Shown one piece after another: positions 9,500 through 62,832 of a stretch of 64,000 nt of DNA. Both the position numbers and the translations under genes were made by a program. The DNA lies in the NCBI GenBank assembly GCA_039621445.1, contig CP154956.1:3199873-3263872 (forward strand), in the 5' to 3' direction. The DNA is from Euglena gracilis. Lineage: Eukaryota; Euglenida; Euglenophyceae; Euglenales. Numbering within the stretch: position 1 is the stretch's first letter; each line of letters begins with the position of its first letter. The notes beneath the pieces were generated by a model, which searched no databases, was not told the DNA's origin, and saw only the letters and a list, made by a program, of their open reading frames with translations.

Positions 9500-9910
9500 G
9501 GCCAGCACAGAGGGGGGTGACAATTGCCCGGGGGCGTCAATTGCCCGGGGGCGTCAATTGCCCACCCATGTAGGTCACATTAAATCCAAATGACCAAGAA
9601 CACCATCTGAAACACCTGTGAACACGCAAAAATGCAGCTATGGTTGTGATATTGCGCAGAGCATTTGGTATGTGACATTTCTCAGCACGTTGCAGCGAAA
9701 TAGAGGATCAATCGAGTCGTGTCGGCGAAAAGAAAGTTCACAAACATCTTCTGTGGGGGGGTGACAAATCGGGCAGCACGGAGGGGGGTGACAATTTCCC
9801 GGGGTGACAAATTGGCCGGCACAGCCAGGGGTGACAATTGCCCGGGGGCGTCAATTACCCGGGGGCGTCAATTGCCCGGGGGCGTCAATTGCCCGGGGGG
9901 GGGCGGGTAA
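9500..9910. repeat. Short tandem repeat flanking DIRS element 2, with a paralogous empty site
   Basis: Units around GGGGCGTCAATTGCCC (about 17 bp) occur in tandem at 9527-9572 and again at 9833-9903. A linked segment, AGCACGGAGGGGGGTGACAA, occurs at 9503 and 9773. The stretch at about 9793-9830 matches the joined left (4991-5010) and right (9500-9520) flanks of DIRS element 2 and so looks like an unoccupied copy of its insertion site. Confidence 0.65.
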
Positions 9911-12900
9911 GCGGGGACTCCTAACCCAGCGCAAAACAATCACACAACAACCGCCCGCGAGCAAGGCATGGCCTCACAAGGGCAAAATGCGGAGCCCGCG
10001 GTGTCCATGAGGTGGCTTCTCCGTGGCGCAAAGGAGGGCTGAGATTTGGAATCAAGTCGCAGGCTAAGTCTTCCTTAAATTGGCAGGAAACACGGCGTTA
10101 GGAAAGGGGCCTGCGAAAACACCAGGCTTCTTGGAAAGAGACAAAAAAAAAACCAGGAACTTGTGCAAAGCCGAAAGGTCAGAAATCGGGTAGCGGGAAT
10201 GCACAGAACCACGCAAAAATGCCCCAAATCTTGTGCATAAACGAAAATTTTGAATTGACGGTTTCTCAGGTACTTGGCATAACACTCAAAAGATCAAAAT
10301 TAAATTGAACAAAAAAATTATATTAAGGTTATTCAATAACGAAAAAAAAATCGCCCTGATACAATAAAAAACAAACGTCCACGTCACCAGTTCTCTCATA
10401 TCCCCTGTCCAAGCTCTGCCAAGACCCTGGGTCGTTCACAAAGACGCCCTCAACGTCACCTGGAAAAAGCACTGGCATCCAGGCAAGCAGATGCATTCAT
10501 AGACACATTTTGCTGCTTTTACTAACTACTCTTTGTGTGTAACCAAGGTGAAGGTCTCAATCCGTCTGCCTCACCCCGTCCGAAAGGTTTGCTTGGCTTT
10601 TGCCCAAAATAACCCACACTAAGCCGTGCCAAGCCGCGCCAAGGAACTGCACATTCACACGGCGACATTACGCAAGACAGACACTGATGGGGGGGAGAAA
10701 GGCTGCACAATCGATACAGAGGAATGGTCTGCGAGGGGTTGAGGTCGATGCTGATGACAGGGATGATGACAGGGGTGTCAAAATCCATGGTTCAACTGCG
10801 CTGCACGAATGGGGGAAAAAATCCAAACAAAAGCCTGAAAGATTGGGTGAAAAAGTCCAAAATGATCAGCGGGGTTGTGGAAAAAAAAATTCCACCCCAG
10901 TTATCTCAAGACAATGTGGAATAACCAAGATTCAACCCCTTGGTGACTGTAAAACCAAATCTCTTCATGAATTTCATAAAAATCATAAAAAAAAGTCAGT
11001 CAAAAAATCATACATTGAAGAAAATATGTGTGGCACAAGTGTTTTTTGTTATGCATATGCGTGCATGTTGCTGACCCACATGTGTGATGACAATTCGCCA
11101 ATTTGGACGAGCTGTTTGGGCCCGGGGGGGGGGGCTCGGAGACAGAGTCGGGGAAAAGGGGGGGGGGGCGAGAAATATTGTTGAGAATTATTATTATGAG
11201 TCAAGACGAGGCCACTGCTGAGCATGGGGAATTAACAACACATTGGGATCGGTTAACAGCCATTCCCTGTGTGCAGCATATGGGATAATGTGCGAGCGGT
11301 CTGGCGGGTAGTTACAGGTTGCTGGCTGGTATGCCGCTAAAAATGGGCATCGGGCCTTCGATGGGCGGTCACGGAAACCTGCGCTGCACAGCTCGTTGTT
11401 TTGAGACCCCAGCTTGGGCTTTGAATGCCAGACAAACTACAAAAGCTTCAGATGACGCAGTTATCTTTGCACCCCATGTCCAAAAACCGTCTGTCATGTC
11501 TGTCACCTGATTGGGGGGGCTGCCATTGGACATAGATTTCAAACCAAAAAGGTGCCCTCCAACCAGGCGGTCGTTGGACAAGGTAAAATGTGCATGAGGA
11601 GCATCTGGGACCTCACCCACAAAAAAAGGTCAACCTTTTCGTTTCGGTGCTTCGCGTAAAAATTTGTTTTTGCATTTTTCTTATATACAAAAAGTGCAAA
11701 GCTTTTCAACAGGCGCTTCGCTCCGTGCCAAAAAAAAGGACAAACTTCCAAAGAGGTTTCCTCCGACTGGGGGCAGGGGTCGTTGGACAAAGGGGGGGGG
11801 TAGAATGTCTCTCCTGATGTAAAACTCCCCAGACAAATGTCCACTCTTTTGTGAAATGCAGCCCGCTTAAATTTTATTTAAAAAAATGTGAGAAAAAGAT
11901 AAGACAACGAATTTGAAAACTGTGTCTAAAGGTTTCAAGAAAGTTGCAGACACATTCTCCAAAACTGTCTCAGAAAGGATCAAGCATGGCTTTGGACGAA
12001 ACCATGTAAATCACGCACTCAGAGGAGACATTGTGCAGAGCTCCAGCAACACAACGCCAAAACATAACTGTCTCAACCCTTGGAGACTTGCAAGGGAAGG
12101 GGATGGGGGCTAGGGGGCAGTGAAATATCAAGGAGGGGGAATGCAATGACGGGCGTCGTACCTCCCTCTGCACCAAAATGAAACGATTCAGTGGCCAAAA
12201 CCACAAAAATCAATTTTACAAAAAAATGGTAATATGGTAAACCTTCGGATTTGGAAAAATATCGATTATGAAAATATGGGTCAGGAATTCAACAACTGTT
12301 AACTGTTTTGCCCCTGGCTTTTTATTGACTGAAAAAAAAATTAGAGCATTTGGCTAAAAAAAAAAGTACAGGGAAGTGGAAGGGAAAGGGAAATAGGGAA
12401 GTGGGGGAATGTATAAAATATGCATTTTTCCTAAAAGCAGTTTCAGGCCTTTTTCGGTTATTTTGCAAAAATGCTTTTTCCCCAGAGTGGCTGACTGGCC
12501 CTTTTACCCCCCCCCCGGGGGGGGGGTCGGAAACCCACTAAAATGACCTGGTGCCGAAGGGGCTGGAAACTGTTTGACCATTTCCTCACGGTGTGGTCAA
12601 TTTTTCCCTTGGTCCCAAAATGGCTCGAAATGGTCGAGAGTGGTAGAAAGTTGCTCGGGACAATGGGCTGAAATGGCCCCAAAATATTTTGGAAGGGGAA
12701 AAAACAAATCAATCCTTGAGGGGTCGGCCAGTGACAAAATGATTGCATGTTTGGGATTATTTGACCTTCAGAAAATCATCCTGGTGACATAGAAAATAAA
12801 TATGGGAAATGAAAAGTCGCTAGTAAAGTGTTTTAGTCTGTGGGCTGCAGGCTAGTGGTGTTTTAGTCAAAATGTGACGATGACAATAGCACTGTGAGCC

Positions 12901-12990
12901 AGAGAAGGGCATGGGTGCGCAGTGGAGCTCACGTCGAGTCCTCAATGCCAGTCTTCTCGCGGGAATCTCAATGAATGAGGACCTCAAACT
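9911..12990. other. Subtelomeric stretch without a recognisable gene
   Basis: Bases 9914-10010 are DIRS-family end debris. The rest is A/T-rich sequence with homopolymer runs. Around 11504-11830 lie two copies of the dispersed TCCRACC...GGTCGTTGGACA motif with a block similar to 15225-15530. Open frames of up to 190 codons on either strand have no domain, no exon-like GC bias and no convincing splice sites, so none is called. Confidence 0.5.
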
Positions 12991-12991
12991 C

Positions 12992-53554
<40,563 letters not shown>

Positions 53555-54949
53555 CTGACCCCACAGCCCGGAAGTTGGTTGCTTTGGCCAACCAAGGCAC
53601 TGTTTAGGTGGGGAGGGATGGGCGTAAGTGCAAAGTTGCAAAGTATTGGCAAAGTTGATTTCTGGAGTTGGTGGAGCATTGTTTATCCAACCAACACTAA
53701 AAAAAAATCACCAGCCTGGCTCAACTGCTCTGCAGGCACTGCGAACAGCAAACAGGCACCTGCCAGGAGACAGAGGTTAGAATGACTAGATATTGTCTTC
53801 ATTGACCTTTCAATCGCTAGCTGCCAATTAATTCTTGAAAAAAGTACAAGTAGAAATTGCATATGAAGAAGACCGGATAAAAATGTTGTTAGACATTCGG
53901 GGGCGAAATTAACGAGATGCAGAATTTCTTGAACAACCAGAGGAAACAAAATCCTAAACGCACAAATTGCTGGTCATAAAGATGCTTAAAAAGATCGAAT
54001 GAAACTTGGTACAAAAAAACAGCCACTAGATACGTTTCTGGGATCAGGGGGCAAATTTCGTACAGCAAAAGAAAGTTGAATACTGTACCAGGAATATGAG
54101 TGCTCTGGAGGGGGCGGGGTGAAGGGGTATCCATCCCCAGGCAGTCATCTTTTGGGCAAACTTTTTCAAATTTTCAGACATTTTAAGGCATTTTTGAGGA
54201 TTTGTTTTCCAAAAAAAAGGATTGTTAAGGTCTGTAAAACACCATTGTCCAAGAGCGGTTCGGGTATGGAACCAACTGTTTTGGTTTTGGACGGGTTGAT
54301 AATGGAAACCCTTTGGGGAGGAATGGCCGCACCAAAACCCACCTGCCGACACTATTATAAAAAAATCACCTGCTTCCTGGCTTGAACAATATGATCCACT
54401 TTCCAGACTGTTCCATCCACTTCGTAGACCCTGGATCGAGCCCCCCCCCCCCCACACGTTTCAGGTTGCAAAATGAACAGGGTTCACCCCACCCATGCCC
54501 AATTCCCCCATGGCAAAAAAGAAACCAACAAGGAAAAAAACCAGGGCTCAAGTGGCCAGCTGCGTCTGCTGTGGATTGGATTCGGGTCATCTGCGTCTGA
54601 GGGAGGACTGGGTGCATCCAATGGGACACACCCGCATCTGTTACAGACGCTGCCTGGTGCTTTGCATCACAAACGAAGTTCAAAGGCAAGAGGAGCATTG
54701 CGACTTGCTCCCGGCCCACCCCAGATCCAAAATAAAAAAATCCTTATCTTCCGAACACGAAGATAGAAAATAGCGGCAAGTGAACTAAAAACCCAGGTAG
54801 TGGACATGTGTCTCACTTCCCAAGACACCAGAACACCATTTGCACCTCAAGCAGAAATAGAATAACACACATTCCGACATGATTAAAAGTCTGCAGTGCA
54901 AAAACGTTCACTATTGCAGAGCACAATAGTGAAGTGTCCCACATCAGCC
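53555..54949. other. No supported gene; one Cys-rich frame
   Basis: Upstream exons of the cyclase, including a first membrane helix, should lie here or beyond but were not recognised. The plus-strand frame 54495-54773 has a Cys/His-rich stretch (CVCCGLDSGHLRLRED, HTRICYRRCLVLC); whether it codes is unclear. Confidence 0.3.
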
Positions 54950-56020
54950 CACACTTGCCCCCCACTGTCGCCCCCCACACTGTCACCCCACATTTACCCC
55001 CCACACTCCCCCCCACTGTCACCCCACACTTACCCCCCACACTCCCCCCCACCGCCACCCCCCACCTCCCCCCCCACACTCCCCCCCACTGTCACCCCAC
55101 ACTTACCCCCCAACACCCCACCCCACTGTCACCCCACACGCCCCCCCCCGCGCCCCCCCACGGGGTACCAAGTCGGACCTGCACCTCCAGCCTCAGTGGC
55201 ACGGTGGTACCCCGGGGGCATGCCATGGAGCCGAGGCATGCCGCCAACGCAGGCCGCACCCCTCCTAAACCCACACGTTGCTCCCCGCGGCGAGTGGGCA
55301 TGGAGGAAAGTGGGGTGGGCCGACCGCCCCGAAGGGATCCTAAGCGGCTTCAGTGCCGTCCGGGCAACCCCCGGGGGGGCCTGGAGGGGCGGCCGGTCAG
55401 GCAGGTGAAGCCCATGCAGCCCGGCGGGTGCCTGCCTGTGCAGCTCCGGCCGGAGGACCGGGGTCTCGAGGGGCGCTGGGCGGCCGCTGACAGGAAGCTG
55501 AAGCCTGAGGAGGGGTGCCCAAGGGGCCACGACGAGCCCCCCTCGGTTGCCCGGGTGCCCAGGCGGCCACGAACAACCCGGGCCCCAGCGAGCCTCCAGT
55601 GCCCTGCAGAGACCACCGACCCCTTCCAGGGCTGCACAGACCCGGACACCTCACGGCGTGGTGGAGCCTACCCACCTAAAGTTGCCCAAGCAAGGTGGAC
55701 GAGTGTCCTGGAACAGGGCTCCGGAAGGGCCTGCCAGACACCCACACGCCTTCGGGCGTGTGGTCACTTGGGCGCCCCTGCTACCCATGCCGGGAGGGCA
55801 GTGGAGTCGAGTCCGAAAGGACGCTGCCCGACGTGTCAGGCCAATTGGTCCCGGAAGGGTGACGCCGCAATGTCACTTGACCGGGGGTTGCCAGGCCACA
55901 GACGACACGGAGAGAGTGGGTCTCTCTCACCCACCGAACACCCCCCCCCGCCCCCACACTCCCCCCCACTGTCACCCCACACTTACTCCCCACACTCCCC
56001 CCCACACTTACCCCCACAGT
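54950..56020. repeat. CCCCCCACTGTCACCCCACA minisatellites flanking a GC-rich block
   Basis: Arrays of units around CCCCCCACTGTCACCCCACA lie at 54950-55140 and 55925-56020. The block between (55150-55920) is very GC-rich and open on both strands, without stop-free frames that carry a recognisable domain. Confidence 0.7.
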
Positions 56021-57040
56021 ACACACACTCGACTGTGGGGGCTCCACTTTTGTGCCATATGTGTTTTTGGGTAAGCAAGACCCACATCCTTCACCTGAAA
56101 AAGCTTGCCATACATGCTGTCCAGGTGCACTTTGAGGTTGTATGTGAACATTACCGCAACTTGTCATTGGAGATTCTCTGGCAAGGGGTAATATTTCCAC
56201 TGGATTCCCAGTGGTCCAATCGAGTGGATGTGGTTGAAGATTTCCTTCAAATGATGTACAAATACTGCAGGTTCTGGGCATTTACCCTGAAGGTCCAAGT
56301 AGGATTTGGCGTATCGATCGGTGAAGATGCCGAAGTTCCTGCACGGGTATCCCAGCCAACGTATTACGGAACGTATTACGTACCCATACCGTCCGCGCGG
56401 AATGCACGCATTGCATGACAATCGACTTTCACCCGGGGAATGCCCCGCAGGTGTCAGCAAATCACCCACGGATGAATTTATTCATCTGTCCAGCCACTTT
56501 CCCCAGAATATACTGGGAGAAGCTGCAGTGGTTCCTCGCAGAAAGAGCGAGTGCAACCAAGCAAAGCAGTCCCCAAACGGATGGGTTCGGGACTGGGTTT
56601 CACCTGACTTCGAATACGAATCGCCAGAATCCTGGCTGGTGGACCGGCCACCAGCACAACAATTCCAAATGGTCCTGGTGGAAGACCCCATGGACTCCCG
56701 CCATTACTACTGGCGGTTGGAGAGGATATAATGCCAGAACTGCATTTGCAGATCCTATGGAAGGATCAGCGCCTTCATGGATCCTGGGCCTCTCACACTG
56801 GAGAGACACTCACCATCACCATACACTGGTAGCGGAAACCGCTAAACGGCCTTGGGTGGAAGCAGGGACTGAGGCATACACACGAGCTCTGAATGGAAGC
56901 ATCCACGAGCCCCCCCCCCCACTGGACCTTCGGGTGGATGCACCCAGACCCCATCTCACATTCAAACACCGTGCGGACGGAAACCGTCTGCAAGAGGTAA
57001 GCGCCTCTTATCACGCCGTGAAGGAGTTGCTGCTGTGAAG
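56021..57040. other. Unassigned stretch open on both strands
   Basis: Plus-strand frames 54934-56418, 56306-56731 and 56415-57038 and minus-strand frame 56164-56469 all look protein-like (for example minus FGIFTDRYAKSYLDLQGKC; plus WVSPDFEYESPESWLVDRP). No frame is clearly better and no domain is recognised, so no gene is called. Confidence 0.3.
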
Positions 57041-57263
57041 GCTTCGGCAGCCGGGAAACCTGGCAAGCCATTAGGTGGCACACAGCACACATCTCACATG
57101 ACGTTATAATGGGCCAAAGTTGTCACTTTTCAGCACTAAGGCCCTTAAGCCCTGCCAGACAGCAAAAAATTCTGTTGGCCTAAGCCAACCCCCACTCCTC
57201 CCTACTTTCCCCCTAACCCCGCAAAGCTGTCGCCGGCAGTCGGTTTTGCAAGAAGGCTTTTGT

Positions 57264-57754
57264 CTCCTAGTGCGGATATGACCGCCTAGGAGCCCTATCC
57301 GGGTATGACCAGGATAGGAGCCTGGCCCCTCCCTTACACACCTCTCCCCTCGGGTTTTCTGCGAATACGCTTGACCAACCCGCGTGCCTTTGGCACACCC
57401 CGATGGGACACTTTGACATGAAACCTGCCAGCCCCATTTTGCCACAGTGGAATTTTTCGCACCCATAAGCCGAAAAGGTTAACAGGTAACGCAATAAGTG
57501 GTGACCTTTTGCGCGTTTTCGGGTTTTTGGGTTGCGCCCCTGTGGAGAAAAGAGATCCCGTGTGCTGGAAAGCAGAACTCAGTAAGGACAGGACTGCGTC
57601 TGAAATCCTGACGGGACCTGGGATGACCTGGTCCAAGATGGAAATCGGGCATAGCCCTGGGAGGGGGATGTGTACCAGGCGTGATCCCAGCTCTGTGGGA
57701 AACCTGAAGAGTCTGGATCTGTCACAATCTGACGGCTGTGTATGAGCACAGCCG
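57264..57754. other. Stem-loops sharing a TATGA loop
   Basis: 57264-57292 (arms CTCCTAG/CTAGGAG plus CGG/CCG), 57294-57318 (CCTATCC/GGATAGG plus GG/CC) and 57733-57754 (CGGCTGTG/CACAGCCG) all close on ATATGA or TATGA(G). The rest of 57040-58320 shows no gene. Confidence 0.55.
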
Positions 57755-58324
57755 GACGATCGTGGCAGATCCTATGGGATGTTGCGATACGTATCACACG
57801 TGCTCGCGGGATCTCTTTTCCTCACAGGTGGTATTTTATTCTTCTCATTTTGTCCGATCTCAAGTAAGAGGAAAATCCTCTGAACAAACCCAACAAGACT
57901 GTGAAGGAAAGTCCTTACACAACAACCTGTCTTGTGCTTTGCCTTAGCATAGGGGATTTGGGACAAAGGGTTTTTGTTACTCCAAAGATTTTCCCTCACC
58001 CAGGTAGGTGCGCACCAGGAAAAGGCAAAAACGCTTTTCTGGGGCAAAAGGGGCCAAAGGGAAGTCTTTGGACGTACACTCAGGGGCGGTCACGGTTCAG
58101 CACGTTTCGTCCGCACGTCCAGGTCCTCCAGCTGTTGCGGCGATTGCTGCTCCGGGTAGTTCGCGTCCACTGGATAATTCCAATTTCTTTTCCACAGCAT
58201 TTTTCATCCAAGTCAAATTGAAATTGTATTTTGTAAATTGATGTTCCGTCTGATTCGTGTACTTCTGGATAATCGTTTGATATTGACCCTCTTCTCTTGG
58301 TTCGTCTTCGTTCTCGCCTCTCTT

Positions 58325-58545
58325 CCTTTCTTCTGGGCTGCCGAAGGGCAAATTAGGAATCAGCCAACTCCGGCGACAAATGGCACTAAGCGCAGACTCC
58401 TAACCCAGCGCGCCAAAACGATGACAAAGCGCGGAGCCCGCGGTGTCTGAGGAAAGTCCCCGACAAATCGTACGCCCTTGAGGCAGACCGACAAGGGAGG
58501 ACAGGGCACCGAGGGCGAAGCACAAAGACCTTGGCATGGCATAAA
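58325..58545. repeat. DIRS-family terminal fragment
   Basis: Bases 58330-58390 resemble 4862-4940, 58392-58450 resemble 9919-10010 (TCCTAACCCAGCGC, GGAGCCCGCGGTGTC), and 58470-58540 resemble the reverse complement of 4690-4775. This is a decayed end or complementary region of a related element. Confidence 0.6.
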
Positions 58546-61500
58546 AAGGACAAAAGTGTAGCAGTCAGAGATGTCGCAATCCGCAATCCTTTCAACTGAT
58601 ACTGCAGTGCACCATTTATCCCAAAGAATTTTTAATGGGGAGCGTGAATTAATCCTCAAAAGCACAAGCGATCTGAGAGGCACGCTCAAAAACCTGATTC
58701 CCCTTGGGGGGGGAATCAAATTTCGGGCCCTTCCCTTCGGTTCCCTATGGAAGGTAATATAGCCCGGCGCGGTGGAAAGTTTACCCCAAGCACTCTGCAA
58801 CCTCGCCGAAGATTTTCAATCCCCGGCTGGTTGAATTTTTTTCACGGCAATCGCACTATATTTCAAAAAAAATGAATTTAAGATGCGGATTCATGTGCGG
58901 TGCTGAGGGTGGACGGGTTAAATGATTACAAAAAATATGATTTTGCACATGATGCCGTAATATTCCATCATAATTTTTCCCGATGACAAATGGTGGGGGA
59001 CGGGCTTTATTCAGAAACGATTTGCCCCAAAGAAAGAGCATAAACCAAAGAAATTACAAGAGCACAACGGGGGAAATGAGAACCTTTCAAAAAAAAAACT
59101 TGCTTCAGAGTTCGCTCAATTTGGCTTTGAGGGGTTGGGGGTGCCATTTTGAGCCGAATCAAAAATAATTTTTTCTTCTCAGTCCAATGCTCTTGTGTTT
59201 TCTTTGCATTTCTTTGTGAATCCAGAGGTGGTTTGTCCAAATCCATTTCGCCAAGATAAACCCAAATTACATGCAGCTCTCATTCAGGACGTTCACAATA
59301 TCCATGAATGGGGAATAAAAAAAAATGGATGTAGAAATTTTTATTCATGGGGAGAAAATTGGTGTCTTTAAGCGCGGGTGTGCACGTTTGCTGGGCTGTG
59401 GTCAGATTGCTTCTTCCGTACCACGCTAAGGAGAAAGGCAATGAGAGAAGCAAAGGAGAAGCAAAGGAGAAAGCAATGCACCGCTTAGCGAAAAAAAAAA
59501 GGGCCCAGTGAGGATCAAGGCTTCACGGCCAGAAAAATGGTGAAGGCGTCAGCATGTGTGTTATACCGCTGGTGGGCCCATCATTGCCAACAGGGCCCCC
59601 CATGGAGAGGGAATGCAACAGGAGTGCCACCCTGCCCCCGAGACCGCCTCCCCCGACACTTGACCCTTGTACACTCGTGTTCTTTTCATATTTTTGGGGG
59701 GAATTAATGTGGGATATGGGCGGCTACCTCATGCCAGTGGGCCCCAGGCCCGTCATACAAGTGGAATTCCGGTCTGTTTGCCTGCTTTCGAAATTGGGGT
59801 GTTTCTGCTGCGCAGATGCCCGCACTAAGCCCAAACTCACTGGGCCGATCCCCCCCCCCCCTTTGGTGGGATATCTCTCCCAGCCATGCCATCGCTGACC
59901 GAACCCCCGAGGGGGGTCGGTCACTTTGGCCACTGGGGCCAAAATGTCTCAAACCCAATGGATTTTGACCAAAAAAGCGCCTTCGCCACAGGTGGCCACC
60001 TTCCCACCCCCCCCCCCCCCCGGTGTGGTATTTGGGCACCGAGCTGGGGCCCCAGGGGGGGGGGTCTTATTTGGGGGGGGGTGTTATTTGGGCGCTCGAA
60101 ATCGGCCCCCCGAGGATGGGGGGGGGTGTTATTTGGGCGGGGGGTTTACCATTATTTGGGAGGGGGTTTACGCTCCCAAACCCACCCGAAAACGAAAACC
60201 ACGCTGTGGTCAAAAAGGCGTGCTTTTGGAGGAATTGATCCACGCGCCATGTTCCCATATTGCTGTTGGTTGATTTTTACGGTTCAATGGGGGGGCAGTT
60301 CCGGGTTGTAAAAAAATCTGCAGGGTGACTAGACCACACTCCCTGAGTGTATCCCTGAGTACACATTTTCCCGACCTGTGCGCTTTGGCGAGGGACTTCA
60401 AGTGATTTTATCTTTCTTGCCACGTGGCTCATCTGCACAGTACTCGATACAAAGGGCTGGGTTGTGGTCCCCTTTGGTCAAGGAACCCCCCACCCACTTA
60501 AATGGTGCAACCTGAATGGTCCCGACCCAACACCATGCCTATGTTAGTCCCCCACCAAGGAAAAAAATGCGGGAAATACTGTTTTTTTTTGTGCCTGGCG
60601 CCGCAAAAAACAGTTGGAGGTGAAGGTCCTGGGCGGACCACTGAACAAAACAGTTTCACAAAAAATATGATATGTTTTTTTTGTGGAATATATATACATT
60701 TCACAAAAAAATATTTTTTTACAAAATATACATATTTATTTATACATTTTATTTTTACAAAAATAAAAAACAAAAAAATTGCTGATCCACCAATTCAAGA
60801 AATATTTCCCAAAACGTGAGCAATTCTTCTCTCCAAAACACACGTACGAGTGGTCTGAGACCCACAAAAGGTCCAAAACAACCCAAACTGGCGAGAAATG
60901 GCCCAAAAGGAAGGACTCTCCACCTGCCACACCTGTCTGGCAACAAATGTAAAGCGAAGCACTTTCGGCCCCCGTTAGCAACAAACTTTTAACCTCAAAT
61001 TAAATGACCCGAAATGCAACTCTGGGCACTTTTTTTGGGGAAAAAACTGTCAAAAAAAATAAACTTTCCGCTTTGTGCTGCCTCTGCAATGGGGGCAGGG
61101 TGTGACACCCTCCTTCTCTTTGGACCTTGGGAAAAAATAGAGAATCCCCTTGGTCCTGAAAGGGTGATGTTTTGGGGGGGCATCATTTTTTTTTAAGGCG
61201 CCTTAAAAAACCTGCAAATGCCTTAAAAAGCTCCTTAAATATTTTAGTCAAAATGCCTGAAAATGCCTCAAAATTCCTTGAATAGTTGGGCTGCCAGGAT
61301 TTTCTCCATCCGAGCAAAAATGAAAAGCGCAATATCTCGGCAAAGAAAGGCAAACTCCGGGAAGAAAAATATTTTTTGGCATCGCTGGAACATTGTCTAT
61401 CCAACCAAATCTCAAAAAATGTATTTTTTCTTTTTACTTTTTATTTTCGAACACATGCAAAATCAAAACATTGATGCGATGCCCGGACAGCCCTTTGACT

Positions 61501-62480
61501 GCCTGGAAAATAACGCCTTAAAATGCCGTAAATGCCTTGAAATTGAAATTGAAAATTGAAAATTTTGAATGAAAATGAAAATGAAAATGAAAAATTGAAA
61601 AAAGAATGCCTGAAAACACCTGAAATTTTGAAATTTCCTCAAAAATAAACACCACCTCAAGTTAACCACCAAACTCCCAGCAACCCCCCCCCCCCTCCCC
61701 GCCCCTGACGGACGGTGCATTCGACCCCCAATCTTTTTTTTTTTTGCCGAAGATCGGCAAAAAAATGGAGATAAAACTCGCAGTATGTGGCCGAAATCAG
61801 GTGCACTTTGGGGAAAAACGGATGTCTGGATGATGAACTTCAAAAAACACCATTTCGTTTTTTCCCCCATGATTTCCGACCTCATTTAATACCTGGACTC
61901 AGCAGAACTTTGGCGGCAATGAAACAGGGTCTTGGTTCTTCTGCAAAGGGGGGTTTATATCAACTGAAGGTCAGGGGCAAAACCACAGCGCACTCCATCC
62001 ATATTTTTCATCCATAATGCATGACAGCATTTGGCTGAACTTTCTGGGACAGTGGAATGGGGGGAATGGGGGCGAGGGAAGGCCCCGCATCTGTGTGTTG
62101 GAACAACACTCAGCCGCAGCGATGTGCCACAGCAATGTGCCGACTGAGACAACGATGCTGAGAGATGGGATGGCAATGGCATGCCGGAAGAAAGGACGGT
62201 GTCAATCATTGCCTGAATGCTGTCCAAATTGATATCAGACCATCTCATCCGCAAAAAAACCCCCAAAATTCCCCGGGCATATGTTTGGTCCATATCTGAC
62301 GACTTTCATTTTCGTGGATGGGAATTTTTTTGACAATACACACACACACTTCCTGAATAGACACATAGACACATGTGCTCCCAATGGGGGAGCACATGTG
62401 TACACGCGAGGGGTGTGTACGTGCGTGTTTGTTGTGTGTATTGTGTGTGCTGTGTTGCGTTGTGCTGTGTGTTTGTGTGT
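58546..62480. other. No gene seen
   Basis: A/T-rich sequence with homopolymer runs, a tandem GAAAAT-like stretch near 61570-61600 and C/G runs near 60000-60140. Open frames are short and show no domain or exon-like borders. Confidence 0.45.
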
Positions 62481-62484
62481 GTGG

Positions 62485-62486
<2 letters not shown>

Positions 62487-62540
<54 letters not shown>
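62487..62540. repeat. (GT)n microsatellite
   Basis: About 54 bp of GT repeats following a looser GTGT-rich stretch from 62415. Confidence 0.97.
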
Positions 62541-62543
<3 letters not shown>

Positions 62544-62627
62544 CATGTGCATGCACATTTGCCTCTTTTGGAATGAAGGGAGCAACACAGAAGCTGCCTG
62601 CTGCCCCATTCCCCACCTCGCAGCGCA

Positions 62628-62832
62628 CCGACGGGGGAACCTCCTCTGGGGTTCAGAGGGAAGGGGGGGGGCGATATGTACACGGGAGGAGGCTGGGCCA
62701 GGAGCCGGCTTCCACACACAAAAAGCACGCCCGTCAGCCGTGCCAATGGCGGGGCTTCTCCGCTTTCTCCGACAATGAATCCATTTCCTCGGACTTGCCC
62801 CGATTTGCGGAGTTTGAGTACTGCTGCATTCG
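62628..62832 (+). CDS. Possible plus-strand exon
   Basis: A GC-rich frame after CACCTCGCAG runs to a consensus donor GTGAGTAAA. The end reads FSAFSDNESISSDLPRFAEF. Only one exon is visible and no domain is recognised. Confidence 0.28.

Noticed and set aside
9527-9903. CRISPR-like spaced repeats
   Set aside because: Units are contiguous 17-bp tandem repeats without unique spacers, in a eukaryotic subtelomere.
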